Positions 8,295-17,883 of a stretch of DNA of 51,367 bases are shown here, piece by piece. Below the pieces are notes generated by a model. The model was given only the letters and a program-made list of their open reading frames with translations, was not told the origin of the DNA and did not search any database. The stretch is taken from assembly GCA_903926565.1 (NCBI GenBank), contig CAIYJU010000201.1:1-51367 (forward strand), read 5' to 3'. Positions within the stretch are counted from its first letter, which is position 1; the number at the start of each line of letters is the position of its first letter. The stretch is from an uncultured Bacteroidales bacterium. GTDB taxonomy: Bacteria > Bacteroidota > Bacteroidia > Bacteroidales > FEN-979. Made by a program: the position numbers and the translations under genes.

Positions 8295-9704
8295 TTAATA
8301 CAATCCAAAACTAAGGTTAAATACCATTTCATAGATTGAACTGGCAAAACCGATAATCACCATGCCGGCCACACACATAAGGAGGCCAACACGGGTATAC
8401 CCGTCACTGGTAAATTTTGCAATCGGCTGGTCGCTGTTGTTCAGCAGCATGGCCTTGATCACCAGTAAATAGTAGTATAATGAAATGATTGTGTTGATCA
8501 GCGCAATAAGAACGAGAATGTAATATCCTTGCTTTGCAGCTGCCGTGAACAGGAAAAATTTACCGAAAAACCCGGCCAGTGGCGGTATGCCTGCAAGCGA
8601 AAAGAGTGCAAGCATCATCACCAGGCTGAGGTTGGGATTGGTACGGTAAAGCCCGTCGTAATCATTGATGTTCTCTTTGCCGGTTCGGTTGGAGATGATC
8701 CCAACCACACCGAAGGCTCCCAGGTTTGAGAAGATGTAAACCAGTGCGAAATAGATTACTGTGGTCATGCCCAGCTGGCTTTGTCCGAGCATACCAAGCA
8801 GGATAAAACCGGCCTGTGCGATTGAAGAAAATGCAAGAAAACGCTTAAGGTTCTGCTGGCGCATGGCAAACAGGTTACCAACCGTTATGGTGAGGATGGT
8901 AATTCCATAGAGCAATTCACTCCACATCACGGCAATCTTATAAAATACAGTATAAAGAATGATTGTGAAAACAAAAACAGCTGCTCCCTTTGAAATGACA
9001 GAGAGATAGGAAGCGACATTCACCGGGGCGCCTTCATACACATCGGCAGTCCAGAGATGGAACGGTACAAGAGAAATTTTAAATGCCATCCCGGCAAAAA
9101 AGAAAATAAACGCGAGAACCTGCAGGGGTACACCGGTGATCAATGGCGCTACATCTGCGAAATACATGGTGCCGGTGGTTCCGTAAATCATGGAGAGGCC
9201 ATACAGTAAAATGCCAGACGAAAGGGCTGAAGTGAAGATTAACTTGACCCCGGCTTCTGCTGATTTCTCCTTCATTCGTTCATAAGCTGCCAATGCGGCA
9301 ACTGGGATTGTTGCCAACTCGAGTCCGATATAGAACATGAGGAAATCTCCTGCTGAGATCATGTAGTTCATCCCGATCAGGGTGGAGAGCATCAGGATGA
9401 AAAATTCACTGATCTTCTCCTTATTCTGTGGTTGTTTAAGCCAATCAACTGATTGAATAAAGACGATCAGCACCCCGATGTTCAGAATGTTTTTAAACAT
9501 CATCGAGAGTGCTGTCGACTGGTACATACCGCCAAACAGGATACCCGGTGTCCCGGGAATAAAACCTATAACCGTTACAGCCGCCATCAGCAGGATTGCC
9601 GGCAAAATGATTTTATGTTTCTGTGTATTGGACAGAAATATTTCGACAATCAATAAGATTACTGTGATGGCAATCAGCAGTAATTCATGTCTCATTATCA
9701 GCAT
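8295..9704 (-). CDS. nuoN: NADH-quinone oxidoreductase subunit N
   Basis: A 469-residue protein with about 14 membrane helices. It matches the antiporter-like NuoN subunit of complex I: FLMFYIGLELATIPVAALAA, then the Lys-bearing VKLIFTSALSSGILLYG, then FKISLVPFHLWTADVYEGAP. This last motif is the Pro-His-Trp-pDvYegAP signature of NuoN and relatives. It is the last gene of the nuo operon and lies 70 bp after nuoM, the spacer holding a G-rich repeat. It forms one proton-pumping module of the membrane arm. Its length is normal for the family. Confidence 0.96.
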   Translation of the reverse strand: MLIMRHELLLIAITVILLIVEIFLSNTQKHKIILPAILLMAAVTVIGFIPGTPGILFGGMYQSTALSMMFKNILNIGVLIVFIQSVDWLKQPQNKEKISEFFILMLSTLIGMNYMISAGDFLMFYIGLELATIPVAALAAYERMKEKSAEAGVKLIFTSALSSGILLYGLSMIYGTTGTMYFADVAPLITGVPLQVLAFIFFFAGMAFKISLVPFHLWTADVYEGAPVNVASYLSVISKGAAVFVFTIILYTVFYKIAVMWSELLYGITILTITVGNLFAMRQQNLKRFLAFSSIAQAGFILLGMLGQSQLGMTTVIYFALVYIFSNLGAFGVVGIISNRTGKENINDYDGLYRTNPNLSLVMMLALFSLAGIPPLAGFFGKFFLFTAAAKQGYYILVLIALINTIISLYYYLLVIKAMLLNNSDQPIAKFTSDGYTRVGLLMCVAGMVIIGFASSIYEMVFNLSFGLY

Positions 9705-9730
9705 TGTGTGTATTGTTTTAAGTTTTTAAT

Positions 9731-9771
9731 ACCCCACCCCCTGTCCCCAAAAAGGGAGGGGAGGGCGGGCG
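9731..9771. repeat. G/C-rich spacer repeat with four G-runs
   Basis: The plus strand has C-runs (CCCCACCCCC), then AAAAA, then GGGAGGGGAGGGCGGG at 9754-9769. The two halves are roughly complementary. The four G-runs with single-base loops fit a G-quadruplex pattern on the strand that is the template for nuo transcription. Similar C/G-rich filler occurs between nuoL and nuoK. Confidence 0.55.
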
Positions 9772-9774
9772 TGG

Positions 9775-11286
9775 TTAATTTAATATCGGGGCCGCAGCCA
9801 GTAATTTATGCATGATGGGTCCCAGGCCACCGGTAATCATATCCGAAAGCCAGAGTGGTGCCATCCCGATGAAGGTAATTCCGAAAATCAGGGTAATGAC
9901 ACTCACTTTATCATACCATTTTGCATCCGGAAGGTTTTCAAAGTGCTCATTCTTTATTTTTCCAAGTAAAAGGGTGCCAACTACTCTGAGTACATAAACG
10001 GCAGTGACAACAATAGACGAAGCAGCAATGATGGTGGCAACACGGTGAAAAGTATCGGCATTTTGAAACGAACCTACGAAGATGGTCATTTCAGCAACAA
10101 AACCACTGAATCCAGGCAGTCCGAGCGATGCAAGACCGGCAATTACGTAAGCAACACCGAGGAAAGGCATCACCTTCATCAGTCCGCCCATCTCATTGAT
10201 GAACCGGGTGTGTGTTCGTCCGTAGATCATCCCGATAAGGGCAAAGAAGAGGGCTGTCATGATTCCGTGGGAGATCATCTGCATGATGGCTCCGTTCATC
10301 GCAGTCTGGTTAAACATCAGGATTGCAAAAAGCACAAGGGCACAGTGACTCACAGAGGAATATGCATTGATATATTTCAGGTCTTTCTGCCATATTGCGC
10401 CGAGTGCGCCATAAATCACACCGATGGTGGCGAGGATCAGGAAGATCCAGCCCAGCTGATGCGCCGCTTCAGGCAGGAGAAAAACGGCAACACGGTAACA
10501 TCCGTAACCACCCAGTTTCATCAGTACGCCCGCATGGAGCATGGAAACCGCTGTAGGCGCAGAGGCATGGCCGTCGGGCGACCATGTATGGAACGGGAAC
10601 ATGGCTCCAAGCACGCCAAATCCTGCGAAGAGGAATGGGAAGAGAAAGAGCTGGACATTAAGCGGAATCGTCTGCTTTGAGATTTTTATCAGGTCGAATG
10701 TAAGCTGACCTCCACCAGGTGCAGAGTTGAAGTAGATGCCGATGATTCCTAAAAGAATGAAAGCAGAGCCACCCATCAGCATGAGGGTGAGCTTCATGGC
10801 TGAATAATGACGCGGGCCGCTGCCCCAGATGCCAATCAGAAGATACATGGGGATTACCGCCAGTTCATAGAAAAGGAACATGGTAAAGAGGTCGAGCGAG
10901 ATGAAAAACCCGAAAACTCCGGCGGCAAGCAGGATGAGCGAGGTAAAGAACTCCCTGGGCAGATCAACAATGTCCCAGCTGGCAAAGATGCCGGCGAAAA
11001 CCACCAGGGCTGTCAGCCCGATCATGGCAACAGATACGCCATCCACACCGAGGTAGAAATGGATGTTCAGGGTTTCATACCACACATTGTCCTGTACAAA
11101 GAGCACCTCGGCCATGTTGCCGGCTCTCCGTTCAGCAAGGTACATAAAGATCAATGCGATGGCACTCAGCAACTGGAGACTCATCCCCACCACCGAGATC
11201 CATTTGACCTGCATGTGGGATTTGCTGAATAGAATACCAATTATGGTGAGAATCGGTATAATGATAAATAGTGTCAGAATACTCAT
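9775..11286 (-). CDS. nuoM: NADH-quinone oxidoreductase subunit M
   Basis: A 503-residue, roughly 14-helix antiporter-like subunit of complex I. Family marks include FFISLDLFTMFLFYELAVIP (the conserved Glu of TM5), FGVLGAMFPFHTWSPDGHAS and APTAVSMLHAGVLMKLGGYG, followed by QKDLKYINAYSSVSHCALVL with the conserved Lys. The start ATG at 11286 has AAGGAA just upstream. It sits between nuoL (12 bp upstream) and nuoN and forms a proton-translocating module of the membrane arm. Length and motifs are complete. Confidence 0.97.
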   Translation of the reverse strand: MSILTLFIIIPILTIIGILFSKSHMQVKWISVVGMSLQLLSAIALIFMYLAERRAGNMAEVLFVQDNVWYETLNIHFYLGVDGVSVAMIGLTALVVFAGIFASWDIVDLPREFFTSLILLAAGVFGFFISLDLFTMFLFYELAVIPMYLLIGIWGSGPRHYSAMKLTLMLMGGSAFILLGIIGIYFNSAPGGGQLTFDLIKISKQTIPLNVQLFLFPFLFAGFGVLGAMFPFHTWSPDGHASAPTAVSMLHAGVLMKLGGYGCYRVAVFLLPEAAHQLGWIFLILATIGVIYGALGAIWQKDLKYINAYSSVSHCALVLFAILMFNQTAMNGAIMQMISHGIMTALFFALIGMIYGRTHTRFINEMGGLMKVMPFLGVAYVIAGLASLGLPGFSGFVAEMTIFVGSFQNADTFHRVATIIAASSIVVTAVYVLRVVGTLLLGKIKNEHFENLPDAKWYDKVSVITLIFGITFIGMAPLWLSDMITGGLGPIMHKLLAAAPILN

Positions 11287-11298
11287 TATTCCTTGGAA

Positions 11299-13224
11299 TT
11301 AGTTGGTCAGTAAATAGGTGAATAACAAGGTGAGCAGCACCACCCCTGATACAAAAACGAGTGCATACTGCTGCAACTGTCCTGATTGAAATTTTTTGAT
11401 GCGCTCCGATGCCTCATTGGTTACATAGGAAATCCCGTTCATTGATCCATCCACAATGTGGCGGTCGAACCAGGCGATGGGCCGGGAAACGTAATTGAAG
11501 ATAACCTTCTTCGTGATGAAAAGATACACTTCGTCGATGTAGAATTTATGAAATGCTGCCGTCGAAAAACCACCCAGGGCATTGTAGATCTTATCCGGAA
11601 TATTTGACTCCTTCCGGTAGAAGACCATGGCAACCGCAATTCCGATGAGCCCGACCAGCACTGCAGGGATTGCAATGGCCATGTCAAGGTGAGCCTGAAA
11701 AGGCAAACGGTCGGTGGTGACCAGGTGAGAGAATGGAATAAACCCGGCAAACATGGCCCCGATTGACAGGAGCATCAGGGGAATTGTCATCCATTTAGAC
11801 CCTTCATGGGGTGTGTGATGATAATGTGTGTCTTTCCCCCAAAATACGGAGAAGTAGAGACGGAACATATAAAAGGCGGTTAACCCCGAAACGATCATCT
11901 CCACCCAGTACAACATCAGGCTTCTTTCATGACCGGCGGCAAGGATCTCGTCTTTGCTGAAAAATCCTGCCAGCGGCGGAACTCCGGCAATGGCAATACA
12001 GGCGATGAGAAAAGTTGCATGGGTGATGGGAAGGTATTTCCGCAGGCCACCCATATCGTTCATCACATTGCTGTGAACGGCGTGAATGATGGCTCCGGCA
12101 CCGAGGAACAGAAGCGATTTGAAAAATGCATGGGTAAACAGATGGAACATGGAGGCCATGTAACCCAGTCCTTCATGCCCGCCATATCCTGAAACACCCA
12201 GGGCGAACATCATCATCCCGATCTGCGACATGGTGGAATAGGCAAGCACCCGTTTGATGTCGAACTGGGTGCAGGCGATTACCGCGGCAAAGATGGAACT
12301 GAAAGCCCCCACGTACATCACCACATCGAGGGCGACCGGGGCGGCAAAGATGTAGATCGGAAAAAGTCGCGCAACCAGGTAAACCCCTGCAACAACCATC
12401 GTGGCTGCGTGGATCAGGGCTGAAACCGGTGTCGGGCCTTCCATGGCATCCGGCAGCCAGATGTGCAGCGGGAACATGGCCGATTTACCGGCACCGCCCA
12501 TGAAGATGAAGATCATCGACCACGTCATGGTTGACAAACCCAGGAACATGATCCCGGTTCCCGATGAAAATGCAGGACTGTTGGCACCTGTGAGTGTAAG
12601 GAAGTCGAAGGTTCCGGTTGAAAATGAGAGCATCAGGATCCCGATAAGGAATCCGAGGTCGGCAAAACGGGTGACAATAAATGCTTTTTTGGAGGCGGAT
12701 ACTGCAGAATCTTTTGTGTAATAGAACCCGATCAGCAGGTAGGAAGATACCCCTACAAGTTCCCAGAAAATATACATCTGGAAGATGTTGGTTGCTACGA
12801 CCAGGCCCAGCATTGAGAAGCTGAACAACGACAGGGTTGCAAAAAAGCGCATAAAGCCCTTTTCCCCATCCATGTAACCAATGGAATAGACATGCACCAT
12901 AAAAGATACGGTGGTGATCACGATCAGCATCATGACTGAGATGGGGTCAAGGAGCACGCCCATGTCGATGTGCAGCGTATCTGTCAGGTTCAGCCAGCGC
13001 ATGTTGAAGGCCAGAAATTTCTGGAAAGAGCCGTCGGCAGCCTTTTCAAGTACGAAGAAGTACTTATAGGCCGTAACCAGCGACAGTATCCAGATAACAA
13101 ACAGGCCGGCGGTTCCGGCGATCCCGGAAACCAGTGGTTTAAAACGGTTCCCGAACAGGCCAACCACCACAAACATAAGTAAGGGTATCAGCAGGATCCA
13201 AACGGTGTAACTGAAATCGAGCAT
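11299..13224 (-). CDS. nuoL: NADH-quinone oxidoreductase subunit L
   Basis: A 641-residue, about 16-helix distal antiporter-like subunit of complex I. Recognisable parts are FATLSLFSFSMLGLVVATN, then FQMYIFWELVGVSSYLLIGF (key Glu), GAGKSAMFPLHIWLPDAMEG and PTPVSALIHAATMVVAGVYL, followed by FDIKRVLAYSTMSQIGMMMF with the pump Lys. The C-terminal part contains the long lateral helix region and the last membrane anchor, so the protein is complete. It lies in the nuo operon, 67 bp after nuoK with a G/C hairpin between them. Confidence 0.97.
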   Translation of the reverse strand: MLDFSYTVWILLIPLLMFVVVGLFGNRFKPLVSGIAGTAGLFVIWILSLVTAYKYFFVLEKAADGSFQKFLAFNMRWLNLTDTLHIDMGVLLDPISVMMLIVITTVSFMVHVYSIGYMDGEKGFMRFFATLSLFSFSMLGLVVATNIFQMYIFWELVGVSSYLLIGFYYTKDSAVSASKKAFIVTRFADLGFLIGILMLSFSTGTFDFLTLTGANSPAFSSGTGIMFLGLSTMTWSMIFIFMGGAGKSAMFPLHIWLPDAMEGPTPVSALIHAATMVVAGVYLVARLFPIYIFAAPVALDVVMYVGAFSSIFAAVIACTQFDIKRVLAYSTMSQIGMMMFALGVSGYGGHEGLGYMASMFHLFTHAFFKSLLFLGAGAIIHAVHSNVMNDMGGLRKYLPITHATFLIACIAIAGVPPLAGFFSKDEILAAGHERSLMLYWVEMIVSGLTAFYMFRLYFSVFWGKDTHYHHTPHEGSKWMTIPLMLLSIGAMFAGFIPFSHLVTTDRLPFQAHLDMAIAIPAVLVGLIGIAVAMVFYRKESNIPDKIYNALGGFSTAAFHKFYIDEVYLFITKKVIFNYVSRPIAWFDRHIVDGSMNGISYVTNEASERIKKFQSGQLQQYALVFVSGVVLLTLLFTYLLTN

Positions 13225-13252
13225 AGTTGTTTTTGTATGACCCCCTCCCTGA

Positions 13253-13273
13253 CCTCCCCCCTGCGGGGGGAGG
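13253..13273. repeat. G/C hairpin repeat between nuoK and nuoL
   Basis: CCTCCCCCC, loop TGC, GGGGGGAGG: a perfect 9-bp stem of G:C pairs in the 67-bp nuoK-nuoL spacer. There is no T tract, so it is unlikely to be a complete terminator. It resembles the C/G-rich filler between nuoM and nuoN. Confidence 0.6.
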
Positions 13274-13291
13274 AGCCGGGATTCGGGAAAG

Positions 13292-13609
13292 TTAATACTT
13301 CATTTCATCCATCTTCTCAACATCGATGTTGACGAGGCGGCGGTAGATGTTGATGATGATGGCAATGGCCACCGATGCTTCCGCTGCTGCAACCGCAATG
13401 ATGAAAAGGCTAAAGAACATCCCTTCCAGATGATCCGGGTAGAGGATTTTATTAAAGGCAACAAAGTTGATGTTGACCGAATTAAGGATCAACTCGGTTG
13501 ACATAAGGATGGTGATCAGGTTTTTCCGGACCAGAAATCCATAGATACCAACAAAGAACATGATGGTGCCAGTGATTAAAAACCAGGTTAATGGAACTCC
13601 TTCAAACAT
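13292..13609 (-). CDS. nuoK: NADH-quinone oxidoreductase subunit K
   Basis: A 105-residue three-helix protein of normal NuoK length. The conserved membrane acidic residues appear in LMSTELILNSVNINFVAF and in the third helix AAAEASVAIAIIINIYR. NuoK lies in the membrane arm between NuoJ/A and NuoN and takes part in the proton path near the quinone end. It starts about 20 bp after nuoJ, so it is co-transcribed. Confidence 0.96.
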   Translation of the reverse strand: MFEGVPLTWFLITGTIMFFVGIYGFLVRKNLITILMSTELILNSVNINFVAFNKILYPDHLEGMFFSLFIIAVAAAEASVAIAIIINIYRRLVNIDVEKMDEMKY

Positions 13610-13629
13610 AGTTTCAGGGTCTTATAAAA

Positions 13630-14142
13630 TTAATCTTTACGTTTTTTAGCCAGGATAATTGCGCCAACCATTGCTGCCAGCAATAAAATGCTGATCACTT
13701 CAAAGGGCAGTGCATATCCGTATTTCTCCGTGCTGATCAGGCTTTTCGCGATCGCACGGATGTTGGTTCGCTCGCTCATGGAGACCGCCTCCATGGGAAA
13801 GGTGTGCTGCAGGATGGTGGCAATGGTGATCACCGCACCGGCGGCGGCTGCCAGAAATGCAGGGATTACTTTTTTCATCTCCGGCTTTTCCAGTTTCTCA
13901 GCGATATGGCTGGTGAGGAGGATCGAAAAAATGATCAGTACCACAATGCCGCCGGCATAAAGCGTAAGCTGTATGGCAGCCAGGTAGTTAAACCTGAGCA
14001 GGAAATACATTCCGCCGGTAGCCACCAGCACAAAAAGCAGGAAGGTGGCTGACCTCAGGATACGCCGGCTGGTCACAGTCAGAATGGAAAATATGATAAT
14101 GACTGCCGAGAAGATCGCAAACATCAATTGATTTGGTGTCAT
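13630..14142 (-). CDS. nuoJ: NADH-quinone oxidoreductase subunit J
   Basis: I choose the ATG at 14142, giving 170 residues from MTPNQLMFAIFSAVIIIFSI, the usual NuoJ N-terminus. Its ATGA overlaps the nuoI stop codon, showing translational coupling. A longer frame upstream only reads through nuoI. Five membrane helices follow, including LLFVLVATGGMYFLLRFNYL and AAIQLTLYAGGIVVLIIFSI, the segment with the pi-bulge and Tyr/Gly residues conserved in NuoJ. It belongs to the membrane arm core next to NuoA, NuoH and NuoK. Confidence 0.94.
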   Translation of the reverse strand: MTPNQLMFAIFSAVIIIFSILTVTSRRILRSATFLLFVLVATGGMYFLLRFNYLAAIQLTLYAGGIVVLIIFSILLTSHIAEKLEKPEMKKVIPAFLAAAAGAVITIATILQHTFPMEAVSMSERTNIRAIAKSLISTEKYGYALPFEVISILLLAAMVGAIILAKKRKD

Positions 14143-14621
14143 TCTACAATATCTTTTAGGATGGATGATCCGGGTTGATTTAAGGTCTTGTTCAGTTTCG
14201 ACCGGTCGAATACCGCATGTTCGAACTCCTGGCCCCAGGCGAGTGCATCCGACGGGCATGATTTTATGCAGAGCCCGCAGAATGTGCACATCCCAAGGTG
14301 GTAGATGTGTTTGTCGATGATGCGTTTTTTCTTGCCGTCGGGCAGGTCGATCTTAGCCTGGATGATTTCGATGGAACCATTCGGGCATGCCGTTTCGCAT
14401 ATACCACATCCGGTACACCGGTGCTCGTTGTGCTCATTGTGCGGCATGATCACTTCACCCTTGAAGCGGTCGTACATTTTCAGTGTCTTCCGGTTCTCCG
14501 GGTACTGCTGGGTTACGATCTCCCCTGGGCTGAAGAAGTATCTTCCGGTTACTTTCATCCCCGTAAGGAGTGATTTAACCGCGTGAAAGATATCTGCAAA
14601 GTATTCGAAAATGCTGTTCAT
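14139..14621 (-). CDS. nuoI: NADH-quinone oxidoreductase subunit I (2x 4Fe-4S)
   Basis: A 160-residue peripheral-arm subunit. Two 4Fe-4S binding motifs are intact: C69-C72-C75-C79P (CTGCGICETACP) and C112-C115-C118-C122P (CTFCGLCIKSCP). These are clusters N6a and N6b, which pass electrons towards NuoB. The stop codon overlaps nuoJ by ATGA and the start lies 6 bp after nuoH. Because nuoE, F and G are missing from the operon, NuoI is the likely entry side for electrons from another donor such as ferredoxin (inference). Confidence 0.96.
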   Translation of the reverse strand: MNSIFEYFADIFHAVKSLLTGMKVTGRYFFSPGEIVTQQYPENRKTLKMYDRFKGEVIMPHNEHNEHRCTGCGICETACPNGSIEIIQAKIDLPDGKKKRIIDKHIYHLGMCTFCGLCIKSCPSDALAWGQEFEHAVFDRSKLNKTLNQPGSSILKDIVE

Positions 14622-14627
14622 AGTTTT

Positions 14628-15716
14628 CTAAAAATGCCAACCCATTAATACGATAAATGCCATGATAAGAATATTGACCAGGTTGATGGGTAACAGATAT
14701 TTCCATTCCAGGGTCAACAACTGGTCGATCCTCAACCGTGGGAAGGTCCATTTAAACCACATCATGATCCAGATGACAAAAAAGGTTTTCCCGATATACC
14801 AGACGAATGGCGGGATGTAATCCATAACCTGGTTAAATCCTGCCCAGGAGCCTACGTGGAAAGGCATCCATCCGCCAAGAAAAACAGTGGCGGCAATGGA
14901 AGCCACAATAAACATGTTCATGTATTCGGCCAGGAAGAAAAAGGCAAACTTGATCCCGGAATATTCCGTGTGGAAACCGGCAGTAAGTTCTGATTCGGCT
15001 TCTGCAAGGTCGAAAGGCCCGCGGTTTGTTTCGGCAGTGCTGGCGATCAGGAACACGATGAAGGCGATGAAAGCCGGGATGTGCCCTGTGAAAATGAACC
15101 AGCCATTCCTTTGTCCTTCCACGATTTCAGAAAACTGCATCGTACCTGCAAGGATGATGATGGTAACCAGCGACAATCCGACTGAAAGCTCGTAGCTCAC
15201 GATCTGTGCTCCCGAACGCATGGCGCCGATGAGCGAATACTTGTTGTTGCTCGACCAGCCTGCAAGCAGGATGCCGACAACCCCAAGCGACGATACCGCG
15301 ATGACATAGAGGATACCTATATCGAAGTCGATGGCGTGCAGCCCTTTGGCAAAGGGAATCGCAGCAATGGCCATAAACGAGGCGATAATCACGATGAACG
15401 GAGCCAGGTTGAAGAGCAGCTGATCGGCATTTTTGATATAGATCAGCTCCTTCAGCATCAGCTTGATGAAGTCGGCGATGGTCTGAAAAAACCCGAAAGG
15501 GCCAACCCGGTTCGGGCCGACACGATTCTGCATGAAGGCACAAACCTTGCGTTCTGCATAGACCAGGAACAACCCGACCAGCGCATAAAAGAGCAGGATA
15601 GCCACCCCAATGATGACCATTTCCGCGGCAACAGCCCAGAAAGCCGGCAGGTTGTCGTTCAGGAACTTATCGATCCATTGGTTGAATGACGTAAAGTCGT
15701 ATAAGCTAAAGTTCAT
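14628..15716 (-). CDS. nuoH: NADH-quinone oxidoreductase subunit H
   Basis: A 362-residue subunit with about eight membrane helices that shapes the quinone chamber. Family signatures are present: [20 protein letters not shown] near residue 55 and [20 protein letters not shown], followed by GFHTEYSG near residue 230. The latter is the acidic loop facing the quinone site. It directly precedes nuoI and follows nuoD by 12 bp. Length is normal and no defects are visible. Confidence 0.97.
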   Translation of the reverse strand: MNFSLYDFTSFNQWIDKFLNDNLPAFWAVAAEMVIIGVAILLFYALVGLFLVYAERKVCAFMQNRVGPNRVGPFGFFQTIADFIKLMLKELIYIKNADQLLFNLAPFIVIIASFMAIAAIPFAKGLHAIDFDIGILYVIAVSSLGVVGILLAGWSSNNKYSLIGAMRSGAQIVSYELSVGLSLVTIIILAGTMQFSEIVEGQRNGWFIFTGHIPAFIAFIVFLIASTAETNRGPFDLAEAESELTAGFHTEYSGIKFAFFFLAEYMNMFIVASIAATVFLGGWMPFHVGSWAGFNQVMDYIPPFVWYIGKTFFVIWIMMWFKWTFPRLRIDQLLTLEWKYLLPINLVNILIMAFIVLMGWHF

Positions 15717-15728
15717 AGATAAATTTTA

Positions 15729-16856
15729 TTATCTGTCAATATCCGGAATAACATAATCAAGGGAACCTCCAATGGCAACCAGGTCGGCGATCTTCACCCC
15801 GCGGCTGATATGATCAAGTGCGCTGAGGTTGGAGAAGTTGGGTGATCGGAATTTCATGCGGTATGGAGTTTTGTTGCCGTCACTGATGCAATAAACACCC
15901 AGTTCGCCACGCGAAGCCTCTACACGCTGGTAATATTCGCCGGCAGGAAGCTTGAGCACTGCCTTCATCTTGGCTGTGTAATCGCCTGCAGGAATGTTGT
16001 CGATGAGTTGCTCAATGATCCTCATTGATTCGTGCATCTCATTCATTCTCATCATATAACGTTCAAACGTGTCGCCTTTGGTGCCAAGAATTTCGTTGAA
16101 ATCAACCTTATCATACACGCCGTACGGATGATGTTTGCGAACATCGCAGGAAAAACCGGATGCACGGCCCGAAGGACCTGTAACACCATAACTTATGGCA
16201 TCTTCCTTGGACAGGTATCCCACCCCTTTTGAGCGCAGCTGCATGATCACGTTGCCGGTGAGCAGTTCATCGTAATCTTTGATCTTTTTACGGAAATATT
16301 TGATGAAGGCTTTCACATTCTTCTGGAAATCAGGATGAATGTCCATCATCAGTCCGCCCGGAGTGTAATAGCTGTGCAACAATCTTGAACCGAAAGACTC
16401 TTCGAAAATATCGAGAATTTTTTCCCGGTCGCGTAAGCCATAGAAGTAACAGGTCAGCCCGCCCATGTCCATTCCGAAGCTGCACCACCAGAGCTGATGG
16501 GAGGCGATGCGGTTGAGTTCGTCGATGATGGTGCGGATATATTTTACGCGTTCGGGAACCTCTACCTCAAGGGCATTTTCAACCAGCAGGCAAACCGCGT
16601 GGTTGTTGATGTGTGCCGAAAGGTAGTCCATCCGGTCGGTGAGGTGGATGATCTGGGGATAGGTATCCTTTTCACACATCTTCTCAATGCCCCGGTGGAT
16701 GTAGCCGCAATGAGGCTTCAGGCTCTTGACGATCTCTCCCTGGAGTGAAACAACCAGCCGCAGCACACCATGGGTGGAGGGGTGCTGAGGACCCATGTTA
16801 ATGTGGTATTCCTCCTCCTCAACATTTTTAACAGGCAGGTTTATAACTTCTTTCAT
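15729..16856 (-). CDS. nuoD: NADH-quinone oxidoreductase subunit D
   Basis: A 375-residue 49-kDa-type subunit. It begins after a short lead with NMGPQHPSTHGVLRLVV, whose His residues line the quinone site. It continues with CGYIHRGIEKMCE, the NiFe-hydrogenase-derived segment SYYTPGGLMMDIHPDF and the C-terminal VAIGGSLDYVIPDIDR. Together with NuoB it forms the quinone reduction site. The gene starts 3 bp after the nuoC stop, so nuoC and nuoD are separate here rather than fused. Confidence 0.97.
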   Translation of the reverse strand: MKEVINLPVKNVEEEEYHINMGPQHPSTHGVLRLVVSLQGEIVKSLKPHCGYIHRGIEKMCEKDTYPQIIHLTDRMDYLSAHINNHAVCLLVENALEVEVPERVKYIRTIIDELNRIASHQLWWCSFGMDMGGLTCYFYGLRDREKILDIFEESFGSRLLHSYYTPGGLMMDIHPDFQKNVKAFIKYFRKKIKDYDELLTGNVIMQLRSKGVGYLSKEDAISYGVTGPSGRASGFSCDVRKHHPYGVYDKVDFNEILGTKGDTFERYMMRMNEMHESMRIIEQLIDNIPAGDYTAKMKAVLKLPAGEYYQRVEASRGELGVYCISDGNKTPYRMKFRSPNFSNLSALDHISRGVKIADLVAIGGSLDYVIPDIDR

Positions 16857-16859
16857 ACC

Positions 16860-17318
16860 TTAAAGTTCTACGATGTTAACTTCATCAACATAATCTTTAC
16901 GGAGCGGATGGCCGATCCAGCCCTCTTCGAGGAAGAACCTGCGCAGGTCGGGATGGTTGTTAAAGCGGATACCCATCAGGTCGTAAACTTCGCGTTCGTG
17001 CAGTTCGGCAGTTCTCCAGATGTCGCAAACGGTATCAATCGCACCGTTTACACGATCTTCGGTTCTCACCTTAAGCACCAGCTGATGTTTATGGGTGGTT
17101 GATTCGAGGTGGTAAACCACTTCAAGAAATTTCACCATGTCAACGCCTGATAAACAAAAGAGGTAATCGAATTGTAATTCAGCATCAGACTTTAGTCTGA
17201 TGGCTAAATCATGAAATTTTGCCGGCGGTATGATGAAGGTAAGAAATTGTTTGTTTTCCTGGAATTCTGCGTCGGGAACAAGACCCAGAATGCGCTCCTT
17301 CAATGCTGCGTTATCCAT
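16860..17318 (-). CDS. nuoC: NADH-quinone oxidoreductase subunit C
   Basis: A 152-residue 30-kDa-type subunit. The C-terminal half carries the family signature TAELHEREVYDLMGIRF, then NNHPDLRRFFLEEGWIGHPL and RKDYV. The N-terminal ~35 residues are less conserved, as usual. It is a structural subunit of the peripheral arm contacting NuoD and NuoB. It is packed between nuoB (13 bp upstream) and nuoD (3 bp downstream). Confidence 0.95.
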   Translation of the reverse strand: MDNAALKERILGLVPDAEFQENKQFLTFIIPPAKFHDLAIRLKSDAELQFDYLFCLSGVDMVKFLEVVYHLESTTHKHQLVLKVRTEDRVNGAIDTVCDIWRTAELHEREVYDLMGIRFNNHPDLRRFFLEEGWIGHPLRKDYVDEVNIVEL

Positions 17319-17331
17319 CGTGGGAAATTTT

Positions 17332-17883
17332 CTATTTTAATTCTAAGGTTCGTTTTGGATTTGCCATTGATTCCAGTTTGATCTTGCGCTGGAGCTGCAT
17401 CACGCCGTAGAGGAGTGATTCGGGGCGGGGCGGACAACCGGGGATATAAACATCCACCGGGATTACGTGATCCACGCCACGCACGACATGATAGGAGTTA
17501 TAAAAGAAGGGGCCGCCGGAAACGGCGCATGCGCCCATGGCGATCACATATTTTGGGTCGGACATCTGGTCGTATAAACGTTTGAGTACCGGCGCCATTT
17601 TGTTAACGACTGTTCCGGCAACTACGATAACATCGGCCTGCCGGGGGGAGGCACGGTAAACTTCGATTCCGAACCGGCTGAAATCATGACGCGAAGCGCC
17701 TGTTGCCATCATTTCGATGCCACAGCAGCTGGTTGCAAAGGTAAGCGGCCACAGCGAGTTGGAGCGGCCCCAGTCCATAATGGCATCGAGGGTGGTCATC
17801 AACACGTTTCCACCGGTCTGTTTAAACAGGTCGAGGGTTTCGTTGTCGCGGAAATCCGCATCTTTCATGTTTTTTATTCCCAT
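17332..17883 (-). CDS. nuoB: NADH-quinone oxidoreductase subunit B (N2 cluster)
   Basis: A 183-residue PSST-type subunit with all four ligands of cluster N2: C53 and C54 in [14 protein letters not shown]119 in GACAVSGG and C150 in [12 protein letters not shown]. The ATG at 17883 is preferred because AGGAG lies 7 nt before it inside the end of nuoA. The two genes overlap by 10 bp and are probably translationally coupled. It hands electrons to quinone. Confidence 0.97.
   Translation of the reverse strand: MGIKNMKDADFRDNETLDLFKQTGGNVLMTTLDAIMDWGRSNSLWPLTFATSCCGIEMMATGASRHDFSRFGIEVYRASPRQADVIVVAGTVVNKMAPVLKRLYDQMSDPKYVIAMGACAVSGGPFFYNSYHVVRGVDHVIPVDVYIPGCPPRPESLLYGVMQLQRKIKLESMANPKRTLELK

Noticed and set aside
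10045..10680. 211-codon plus-strand frame inside nuoM
   Set aside because: Shadow of the nuoM coding sequence; composition is that of an antisense frame.
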